12,857 nucleotides of DNA from an uncultured Collinsella sp. (GTDB lineage Bacteria; Actinomycetota; Coriobacteriia; Coriobacteriales; Coriobacteriaceae): assembly GCA_900540905.1 (NCBI GenBank), contig UQHR01000046.1:1-12857 (forward strand), read 5' to 3'. Position numbers and translations under genes: made by a program. Below, in pieces: positions 6,319-12,857 of the stretch; the stretch's first letter is position 1, and every line of letters begins with the position of its first letter. A model generated the notes under the pieces. It had not been told where the DNA came from, ran no database searches, and worked only from the letters and a program-made list of their open reading frames with translations.

Positions 6319-6371
6319 CCTTCCAAAAGGGGACAGGTTTGTTTTGGCAGGTTTTATCTGCGAAAACGTTA
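6317..6371 (+). repeat. Interspersed palindromic repeat, copy B
   Basis: AACCTTCCAAAA (6317-6328) pairs with TTTTGGCAGGTT (6342-6353) with one mismatch, and the loop is GGGGACAGGTTTG. The left arm begins inside the TAA stop of the Asp23 gene. The unit 6323-6371 matches copy A (1494-1446, opposite strand) at 45 of 49 positions. Its last bases run straight into the terminator stem that follows. Confidence 0.85.
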
Positions 6372-6412
6372 AACGGCCGACCGCGCAAGCAAAAGCGTGG
6401 CCGGCCGTTTTT
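6371..6412 (+). terminator. Terminator of the amaP-DUF2273-asp23 operon
   Basis: AAACGGCCGACC (6371-6382) pairs with GGCCGGCCGTTT (6399-6410) with one mismatch, and the stem can extend inward through CGC/GCG. TTTTT (6408-6412) provides the T tract. The A-rich left foot would also allow some termination on the opposite strand. Confidence 0.88.
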
Positions 6413-6452
6413 GTACGCTCCCGATGTAGCCATACCGCTCGTCTAACTAAGG

Positions 6453-6480
6453 GTTGCAATCCCCACGTTCCGCGTTACCC
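6453..6480 (+). promoter_or_regulatory. Possible promoter of the YitT-family gene
   Basis: TTGCAA (6453-6458) and TACCCT (6475-6480) are 16 bp apart, a weak sigma-70-like pair about 45 bp before the start codon. TTGCAA also sits between GGG and CCC, forming a small inverted repeat. No better pair lies between the preceding terminator and the gene. Confidence 0.28.
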
Positions 6481-6524
6481 TAATGGGCGCATTGTTTCCA
6501 AATTGTTAACGAGGGGTTGCCGTA

Positions 6525-7547
6525 ATGGCCGACGAGCGCGAAACAGAAAGCAAGGCATGGGCAATTGAGGCCGCTGCGGCAGAGGCGGCGTCGCGTGCTG
6601 CCGAGGAGGTGCATCGTCCTCCCGTAGTGCCGATGGAGCGCGTGGTCGATCGCGATGTTATCGAGCGGGGCGAGCGCGCTGGTCGCAAGCGCAGCCAGGA
6701 GCCGGGCTTCCCGCGCTTTTTCGCTGAGCTCAATCTGGGTCTGATCCTCACGGCCTTTGCCATCGTCGCGTTTAAAACCCCTAATCACTTTGCTTTTGGC
6801 GGCACCTCGGGCGTGTCGGTCATTCTGTCCACGCTGTTCCCGACCCTGCCCGTCGGCGTTTTTATGTGGATTATCAATGCGGTCCTGGTCGTTCTGGGCT
6901 TTATCTTTTTGGAGCGCAAGGCAATCCTGTGGAGTGTCTTTGCCTCGTTTGCGCTGTCCGCCTATGTTTCGCTGTTTGAGCTCTTTATTCCGACCGATGT
7001 CTCGATGACGGGCGATATGTGGCTCGACCTGTGCTTTGCCGTGATTCTGCCGGCGCTCGGCAGCGCCATCGTCTTTGATATTGGTGCCTCGACGGGCGGC
7101 ACGGACATCCTCGCCATGATTCTCAAACGCCGCACGACGCTTGAGATCGGCCGTGCGCTGCTGCTGGTCGATATCGGCATCGTGACCATCGCGGCCTTCT
7201 TGTACGGTCCGCGCGTCGGTCTGTACTGCGTGCTCGGCCTGTTTGCCAAGACGCTCGTGGTCGACAAGGCCATCGAGAGCATTCACCTGCGCAAAGTCTG
7301 CACGGTCATTTGTTCCGAGCCCCTTAAGGTCGAGGAGTTTATCGTCAAGCATCTCAACCGTACGGCGACTATCAGTCGCGGCTACGGTGCTTTCTCGGGC
7401 AAGTGCGTGACGGTGATCATGAGCGTGCTGAGTCGCCGCGAGGCCGTGCAGCTGCGTCGCTACGCTCGCGAGATCGATCCGGGTGCCTTTATCACGATCG
7501 TCGACAGCTCCGAGATCGTCGGCAAGGGTTTCCGCGGAACGAACTAA
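6525..7547 (+). CDS. YitT family membrane protein with C-terminal DUF2179 domain
   Basis: A 340-aa protein. After a 65-residue charged, Ala/Glu/Arg-rich N-terminal region come about six membrane helices (roughly 69-86, 92-107, 111-129, 134-153, 168-187, 210-228, the last followed by one at 232-247). The segments NHFAFGGTSGVSVIL (87-101) and FDIGASTGGTDILAMIL (184-200) are the paired glycine-rich motifs typical of YitT proteins. A cytosolic DUF2179 domain fills about 255-335 (ICSEPLKVEEFIVKHLNRTAT, then GYGAFSGK and FITIVDSSEIVGKGF). Members are widespread in Gram-positives and their substrate is not established. The start is ATG 6525 with GAGGGG (6511-6516) upstream. The N-terminal extension is unusual; the next in-frame ATG is at residue 37, in the middle of the charged region and with no better signal. 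The gene stands alone between a terminator and a separate downstream gene. Confidence 0.9.
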   Translation: MADERETESKAWAIEAAAAEAASRAAEEVHRPPVVPMERVVDRDVIERGERAGRKRSQEPGFPRFFAELNLGLILTAFAIVAFKTPNHFAFGGTSGVSVILSTLFPTLPVGVFMWIINAVLVVLGFIFLERKAILWSVFASFALSAYVSLFELFIPTDVSMTGDMWLDLCFAVILPALGSAIVFDIGASTGGTDILAMILKRRTTLEIGRALLLVDIGIVTIAAFLYGPRVGLYCVLGLFAKTLVVDKAIESIHLRKVCTVICSEPLKVEEFIVKHLNRTATISRGYGAFSGKCVTVIMSVLSRREAVQLRRYAREIDPGAFITIVDSSEIVGKGFRGTN

Positions 7548-7584
7548 CGCGGTCGAGCTCATCAAACAATCGAATAGCGCCCTG

Positions 7585-7636
7585 CGCATTGCAAATGCGT
7601 CATGTTGGAGTATTTGTCCCCACATTGGGTGATAAT
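7585..7636 (+). promoter_or_regulatory. Gap between the YitT and zinc-ribbon genes: hairpin and possible -10
   Basis: CGCATT (7585-7590) pairs with AATGCG (7594-7599) around a 3-nt loop, with no T tract after it. GATAAT (7631-7636) matches 5 of 6 positions of a -10 box, but its only upstream partner, TTGGAG (7605-7610), is 20 bp away. No clear terminator for the YitT gene was found, so the two genes may be partly co-transcribed. Confidence 0.25.
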
Positions 7637-7697
7637 GATGCCAAAGACATCGTTTGCGATCCAGATGATTCGCTCAAGATACGAAGGGATGATCTCG

Positions 7698-9020
<1,323 letters not shown>

Positions 9021-9023
9021 CCC

Positions 9024-9063
9024 TGCCACCTGCCATTTGGGGACGGGGTAGAAACGGTAGAAA
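9024..9063 (+). repeat. Short repeat TGCCACCTGCCA(T/C)TTGG, copy 1, with a GGTAGAAA doublet
   Basis: TGCCACCTGCCATTTGG (9024-9040) recurs at 10680-10696 with one difference, so the two copies bracket the M20 gene as direct repeats. Next comes GGGGACGGGG, which recalls the GGGGACAGG core of the post-stop hairpins. A tandem GGTAGAAA (9047-9054 and 9056-9063, 9-bp period) follows. The block begins 3 bp after a stop codon. Confidence 0.6.
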
Positions 9064-9078
9064 TAGCGCTTGACAAAT

Positions 9079-9116
9079 AAGCGGGGGCGGACGTGCCGAA
9101 GCGTCCGCCCCCGCTT
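9079..9116. terminator. Bidirectional terminator between convergent genes
   Basis: AAGCGGGGGCGGACG (9079-9093) pairs perfectly over 15 bp with CGTCCGCCCCCGCTT (9102-9116) around an 8-nt loop. On the minus strand it is followed by TTATTTGT, a good tail for the M20 gene, whose stop is 45 bp away. On the plus strand only TTT follows, 58 bp past the zinc-ribbon gene. It probably serves both genes. Confidence 0.9.
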
Positions 9117-9160
9117 TGATATCGCGATGCGGCTATGACTGCGAGATGGTCGTGGATCGA

Positions 9161-10624
9161 CTACTCGCCGCGCTTCTCCTCGCGGCGGGCGGCGGCGCGA
9201 GCGTCGTGGATGCCCTTGATTGCGGCGTGTCGGGCGGTGCGGGCATCGTGCATGGCGTCGCGGGCCTCGGCGGCCGTGGCCTTGGCAGAGCGCAGTTTGG
9301 CTGCCAGGTCGGGATTGGTCTCGGCGACCGCGGCAATCGTGGGGCCGTCGAGCTCTTCTTGTGTGGGCTCGGCCAAAAAGTCGATGGCATATTGGGCGGC
9401 CACCATGGAGCCCTTGGCCAGTACCGACTCGTCAATCTTGTAGAAGCAAGAATGTTGGGCGTACGTGGCGCCAATCTGGGGGTTGCGCGTGCCAACAAAG
9501 GCGAGCACGCCCGGTACGCGGCGCAGGTACTCCGAAAAATCCTCACCCGAGAGTGTGCCGCGATAATGGCCTTGGCCGGTGGGGCCCAGGCATTTGATTA
9601 CTGCCTGGCGGCAGCGCTCGCTCGAGGCGGCATCGTTTTCGACCTTGTAATTGGCGATGGTGTAGTCGGTGAGCTCTGCCTCGGCGCCCAAGGCGGCCGC
9701 GGTATGCTCCACGATGCGGCGCATGAGCTCCGGCATTTCCTCGTGGGTCGAATCTCCGTAGGTGCGCACCGTGCCGGCGAGGTAGGCCGTGCCGGCGATA
9801 ACGTTGCGCGCGGTGCCGCCGTGCAGCTCGCCGACGGTAATGACGGCCGGCTCGTAGGGACTGATCTCGCGCGAAACGATGGTCTGCAGAGCGTTGACGA
9901 TCTCGGCGGCAACCATAACGGCGTCGTGACCGCGCTGGGGCATGGCGCCATGGCACGAGGTGCCGCGAACGTCGATGCGGAACCAGTCGGTGTTTGCCAT
10001 GCGCGGGCCGGGCTCGCAACTCACGGTGCCGGCGTCGACCTCGCTCCAGATATGCGCGGCATAAGCGCCGTCGACGCCATCGAGTACACCGGTGCCGATC
10101 ATGAGCTTGGCGCCTTGGCCGTTTTCCTCGCTGGGCTGGAATACGATGCGGATCTCGCCGTGGATGTCATCGGTCATATGGCGCAGAATCTGCAGCGTGC
10201 CGAGCATCATGGCGATGTGGCAGTCGTGACCGCAGGCGTGCATGCAGCCCTCGTTGACGCTGGCGAACTCCTCGCCGGTCTGCTCGGTGACGGGAAGGGC
10301 ATCGATGTCGGCGCGCAGGAGGATGCGGCGACGTGGCGTGCCGTCCTCGCGGTAGGCGTCGGGCGCGGTGCCGCGCAGCGTTGCAACCAGGCCCGTCTTG
10401 AGCGGGCGCTCGTAGGGGATATTCATGGCGTCGAGCTGGTTGGCGATGTCGGAAGTCGTGCGCTCCTCGGCAAGGCTCAGCTCCGGGTGCTTATGGAAGT
10501 GCCGGCGCTGCTTGATGATGTAGGGCTCAAACTCGGTGGCGATATCCTGGATGGCTGCGGTGACGTCATCTGCCGCGCGAACCTCGGTTGCCGCCATAAT
10601 CTGCTGTGCCTTGGTCTTCGTCAT
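9161..10624 (-). CDS. M20 family metallo-amidohydrolase (aminoacylase / N-acyl amino acid hydrolase type)
   Basis: A 487-aa cytosolic enzyme of the M20D amidohydrolase group. These hydrolyse N-acyl or amide bonds of amino-acid conjugates or small peptides using two metal ions. Motifs in order are HFHKHPELS (42-50), LLRADIDALP (102-111), HACGHD (129-134; ligands Cys131 and His133), PSEENGQGA (164-172; Glu166 catalytic, Glu167 ligand), AAHIW (His191) and QHSCF (His391). The dimerisation domain is at about 205-325. The exact substrate cannot be read from sequence. Family members are usually 380-400 aa; here residues 1-25 and especially 420-487 are extra, the latter an Ala/Arg/Glu-rich helical, coiled-coil-like tail. 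ATG 10624 is chosen, with AAGGAG (10640-10635) 10 nt upstream; the longer open frame reaching 11359 has no support. It is divergent from the YtcJ-like amidohydrolase gene and ends at a shared terminator. Confidence 0.92.
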   Translation of the reverse strand: MTKTKAQQIMAATEVRAADDVTAAIQDIATEFEPYIIKQRRHFHKHPELSLAEERTTSDIANQLDAMNIPYERPLKTGLVATLRGTAPDAYREDGTPRRRILLRADIDALPVTEQTGEEFASVNEGCMHACGHDCHIAMMLGTLQILRHMTDDIHGEIRIVFQPSEENGQGAKLMIGTGVLDGVDGAYAAHIWSEVDAGTVSCEPGPRMANTDWFRIDVRGTSCHGAMPQRGHDAVMVAAEIVNALQTIVSREISPYEPAVITVGELHGGTARNVIAGTAYLAGTVRTYGDSTHEEMPELMRRIVEHTAAALGAEAELTDYTIANYKVENDAASSERCRQAVIKCLGPTGQGHYRGTLSGEDFSEYLRRVPGVLAFVGTRNPQIGATYAQHSCFYKIDESVLAKGSMVAAQYAIDFLAEPTQEELDGPTIAAVAETNPDLAAKLRSAKATAAEARDAMHDARTARHAAIKGIHDARAAARREEKRGE

Positions 10625-10679
10625 AGTCGATTTGCTCCTTGCTGGCTCGATCGCAAAATCGTACAGGCTCTCTCCAGTA

Positions 10680-10703
10680 TGCCACCTGCCACTTGGCGTG
10701 GCA
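10680..10703. repeat. Short repeat copy 2 with inverted repeat in the divergent promoter region
   Basis: TGCCACCTGCCACTTGG (10680-10696) repeats 9024-9040 at 16 of 17 positions. TGCCAC occurs twice (10680-10685 and 10687-10692), and either copy can pair with GTGGCA (10698-10703). Its place between two divergent genes makes it a candidate operator or a repeat-derived element. Function is not shown by the sequence. Confidence 0.5.
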
Positions 10704-10706
10704 AAG

Positions 10707-10735
10707 TTGCCGTTTGCCGCTTGGGGTTTTGTAAC
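10707..10735 (+). promoter_or_regulatory. Possible promoter of the YtcJ-like amidohydrolase gene
   Basis: TTGCCG (10707-10712) and TGTAAC (10730-10735) are separated by 17 bp and match the consensus at 4 of 6 positions each. Position and orientation fit the downstream plus-strand gene, leaving a leader of roughly 50 nt. It directly follows the inverted repeat at 10680-10703. Confidence 0.32.
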
Positions 10736-10792
10736 AAGAGTGGGGGAGTACACTCGGGGGTGTTGAATTTCCTGCCAGAGATGGGGATGCCC

Positions 10793-12430
10793 ATGCAGCA
10801 TATCGATCGGATTATCCGCTCCAAGAACGTCTTTACCGCGCAAGACGGCATTGATAACGCCCGCGAGCTGGCGATTGCCATTGCAGGCGATCGCATCGTC
10901 GCGGTCGGCGCGCCCGATGACGTGATTGCCGCCGCCCCTGCCGCCACGCCGGTTATCGACTACGGCGAGCAATTCATCTGCCCCGGCTTCCACGATGCGC
11001 ACCTGCACTTCTTCCATACCTCGGTCGGCTCCTCGCCCTACATGCTCATGGATATGGGTACGTCCGAGGCGGCGCTGGTGCAACACGCGCTCGAGTTTTC
11101 CCAGGACCTGCCCGACGACGCTTGGGTTGTGACTCAGGGCTGGCGCGACTACCGTTGGGACCCGCCCGAGCATCCTACCAAGGCGTCGCTCGATGCGGCA
11201 TTCCCCGATCGCCCCTGTGTTATGTATTCGGGCGACGGGCACACGCTGTGGCTCAACAGCCGCGCACTCGAGGCGCTCGGCGTCACGCGCGACAGCGAGC
11301 CTCCGGCGGGCGGTAGCTACGACAAGGACGCAAGCGGCGAGCTCACGGGCATTGCTCACGAGGCGGCTGCCATGCAGCTGCTACCGCGCTGCCTTGAGTG
11401 GCTGGGGGAGGATCGCATTGCAAGCGCTTACGCCGATCAAATGAGGCGTATGGCCGAGCAGGGTATCACCTCGATCTGCGATATGTCGCTCATGCCTATG
11501 CCGGGCTGCGATTTTATCCGCGACGATGTCTACGACAAGCTACAGGCAGCCGGCAAGCTGGGCATCCGAGCCCATCTGTTCCCCACGTTGCTGGATGACC
11601 AATCGCGCTTAAAAGAACTGCAGACCCGCTACGCGAACAACGCGCTGCTCTCGGCGCCTGGTTTTAAGCAGTTCTTCGACGGCGTCTCGAGCGAACACAC
11701 GGCCTATCTCACCGAGCCCTATACCAACCCGCGCTTCCCGGGCGATCAAGGTCGCCTGACGGTTCCCGTCGAGCGCATGCGCAAGCTGGTTCTGGCTGCT
11801 GCGGAGCGCGGGCACACCGTTCGCATCCACGTCATCGGTGACGGTGCGATTCATGCCGCGCTGGATATCTTTGAGGAGGCCGCCGAACTGTACGGCCTGC
11901 CCCAGCACGGTCATAACACGCTTGAGCATCTGGAGAACCTCTTGCCCGAGGACCTCGATCGTCTACGCAAGCTTAACGTCGTTGCCTCGAGCCAGCCCTG
12001 TCACATTACACTCGACCCGGGCGGCCCCGAGCGCGATCTGGGCCTGGAGCGCAGCCGCATCATGTGGCCGTTTGCGACCTATAAGCAGCGCGGCATTCGC
12101 CAAGCATTCGGCACCGATAGCCCCATAACAGCTGTTACCAGCATGAACGTGCTCTACACGGCCATCACGCGCCAGGACCCCAAAAGCCACTGGCCCGAGG
12201 GCGGCTGGTTGCCGAGCGAGCGCATCGATGCAGCAACAGCCCTGCGCAACTACACCCTGGGCAGCGCCTATGCAGCGGGCGACGAGCAAAACCTCGGCAG
12301 CTTGGAGCCCGGCAAGTATGCCGACCTGGTAGTCCTGGATCAAAACCCGCTCATCGTTGACCCCCAAGACCTCCAGGCCACAAAAGTTCAGGCCACCTAC
12401 CTGGCAGGCAACTTGATTTACGAGCGCTAA
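10793..12430 (+). CDS. YtcJ-type metal-dependent amidohydrolase (amidohydrolase family 3)
   Basis: A 545-aa cytosolic enzyme of the amidohydrolase superfamily. An N-terminal beta-sandwich part precedes FICPGFHDAHLHFF (61-74) with metal ligands His70 and His72. Next come Lys292 in GFKQFFDG (a likely carboxylated lysine), RIHVIGDGA (His346), LEHLEN (His379), ASSQPCH (His404) and FGTDSP (catalytic Asp442). The C-terminal strand region LGSLEPGKYADLVVLDQNPL (501-520) closes the fold. Length is normal for YtcJ-like proteins (about 530-550). Related enzymes deformylate N-substituted formamides or hydrolyse other amides; the substrate here is unknown. ATG 10793 is preferred because GGGGA (10783-10787) lies 5 nt upstream; in-frame ATG at 10781 and 10787 are alternatives. 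The frame is open back to 9116 only because it runs antisense to the M20 gene. Confidence 0.93.
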   Translation: MQHIDRIIRSKNVFTAQDGIDNARELAIAIAGDRIVAVGAPDDVIAAAPAATPVIDYGEQFICPGFHDAHLHFFHTSVGSSPYMLMDMGTSEAALVQHALEFSQDLPDDAWVVTQGWRDYRWDPPEHPTKASLDAAFPDRPCVMYSGDGHTLWLNSRALEALGVTRDSEPPAGGSYDKDASGELTGIAHEAAAMQLLPRCLEWLGEDRIASAYADQMRRMAEQGITSICDMSLMPMPGCDFIRDDVYDKLQAAGKLGIRAHLFPTLLDDQSRLKELQTRYANNALLSAPGFKQFFDGVSSEHTAYLTEPYTNPRFPGDQGRLTVPVERMRKLVLAAAERGHTVRIHVIGDGAIHAALDIFEEAAELYGLPQHGHNTLEHLENLLPEDLDRLRKLNVVASSQPCHITLDPGGPERDLGLERSRIMWPFATYKQRGIRQAFGTDSPITAVTSMNVLYTAITRQDPKSHWPEGGWLPSERIDAATALRNYTLGSAYAAGDEQNLGSLEPGKYADLVVLDQNPLIVDPQDLQATKVQATYLAGNLIYER

Positions 12431-12448
12431 TATTCATGTCGTACCGTT

Positions 12449-12500
12449 AAACGCGGCTCGCGCAGCCTATTTTGGGATGGCGCTCGAGCCGCGTTTGCGT
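12449..12500 (+). terminator. Terminator of the YtcJ-like gene
   Basis: AAACGCGGCTCG (12449-12460) pairs perfectly over 12 bp with CGAGCCGCGTTT (12485-12496) around a 24-nt loop. TTT closes the stem and TTTT follows at 12500. It starts 19 bp after the stop codon. Confidence 0.82.
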
Positions 12501-12826
12501 TTTGGTGGGGATCCGCCATGAGCGTCCCTGCTCTGTTGGATTTGGGTGCGGGGCGGAGGTGCTGCTGCCCCGCGCTCAATTTGGACACCAGCAATGCTAT
12601 CTCTTGGTGTTTTGCATACTTCCCATTACAGATTGCATAAAAAGGCTGGGATGTCCTTCCTGATCCTGATGTACCCCCGCCCGTACCGTGCAAAAAACGG
12701 AGTATTCAGCACCGCGAGCTCTGCCGGTGCCGCTGCGGCTGAGTAACGTTGCGGAGATTGACGTCATTTTGGGGTCCGGCGCGGCGCGAAGCATGCCTTT
12801 TTGGGTAGCGCGCAGAGATGTGGTGT
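12501..12826. other. Non-coding stretch, no convincing gene
   Basis: About 330 bp between two terminators. Visible elements are a hairpin GCGGGGC/GCCCCGC (12548-12554 with 12567-12573) and a stem ACACCA/TGGTGT (12585-12590 with 12605-12610) followed by TTTT. Two TTGCATA direct repeats lie at 12612-12618 and 12633-12639, a TTGCAT/CATAAA promoter-like pair at 12612-12641, and a TGACGTCA palindrome near 12757-12764. Short open frames on both strands show no domain. The region may hold a promoter, a small RNA or decayed sequence. Confidence 0.5.
12651..12746 (+). CDS. Possible 31-aa small ORF
   Basis: ATG 12651 has AAAGG (12641-12645) 5 nt upstream and the frame runs 31 codons to TAA at 12744-12746. 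The peptide starts MSFLILMYPRPYRAKNG and ends in an Ala-rich stretch. A promoter-like pair (TTGCAT 12612-12617, CATAAA 12636-12641, 18-bp spacer) would start transcription almost at the ATG, so it and the ribosome binding site could not both be used. Evidence is weak and the peptide is not recognised. Confidence 0.15.
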   Translation: MSFLILMYPRPYRAKNGVFSTASSAGAAAAE

Positions 12827-12857
12827 AAGAGGCGGGGCATGCCCCGCCTCTTCTCTT
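12827..12857 (+). terminator. Strong palindromic terminator at the window edge
   Basis: AAGAGGCGGGGC (12827-12838) and GCCCCGCCTCTT (12841-12852) form a perfect 12-bp inverted repeat separated by AT, followed by CTCTT. It is nearly symmetrical, so it may end transcription from both sides. The gene it serves is either to the right of the window, on the minus strand, or an unannotated transcript from 12501-12826. Confidence 0.7.

Noticed and set aside
6480..7625. 381-codon minus-strand open frame over the YitT gene
   Set aside because: Complete overlap with a well-supported membrane protein gene and a charged shadow composition.
12427..12693. 88-codon minus-strand open frame at the 3' end
   Set aside because: Runs through the plus-strand terminator, shows no domain and has no convincing start signal.

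Overview
This is a G+C-rich chromosomal segment with Gram-positive, actinobacterial-style genes: strong AGGAGG-type ribosome binding sites, several GTG starts, and an AmaP/DUF2273/Asp23 envelope module. Gene content and the short intergenic repeats suggest a Coriobacteriia member, most likely Collinsella or a close relative. That assignment is inference, because no rRNA or species marker is present. No tRNA, rRNA, CRISPR array, phage gene or transposase gene was seen.

Layout, left to right. (1) 1-1386: a one-domain NifU-like iron-sulfur protein, a hairpin, then lgt (prolipoprotein diacylglyceryl transferase). (2) 1387-3705: a repeat-rich gap, then a 727-aa polytopic membrane protein resembling DUF6020/GT-C-type proteins. 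(3) 3706-4787: a gap with a hairpin, then a yebC-family regulator/translation factor ending at a clear terminator. (4) 4843-6318: a compact operon for AmaP-like anchor, DUF2273 protein and Asp23/Gls24 protein, closed by a repeat and a terminator. (5) 6525-7547: a YitT-family membrane protein with a C-terminal DUF2179 domain. (6) 7698-9020: a zinc-ribbon membrane protein ending in a long Glu-Pro repeat. (7) 9161-10624 on the minus strand: an M20 amidohydrolase, convergent with (6) across a shared hairpin terminator. (8) 10793-12430 on the plus strand: a YtcJ-type amidohydrolase, divergent from (7). (9) 12431-12857: a terminator, about 330 bp with no convincing gene, and a second terminator at the window edge.

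The common theme is cell-envelope biology: lipoprotein maturation, a possible lipid-linked sugar transferase, envelope stress anchoring and two further membrane proteins. The amidohydrolase pair is a separate catabolic unit. The least explained signal is a family of short hairpins directly after stop codons (lgt, the 727-aa gene, asp23). Their loops share a GGGGACAGG-like core. Two of them belong to a 49-bp element present in opposite orientations at 45/49 identity (counted by eye). I did not find a clearly new multi-gene system; the repeat family and the 3' non-coding region are the best leads.
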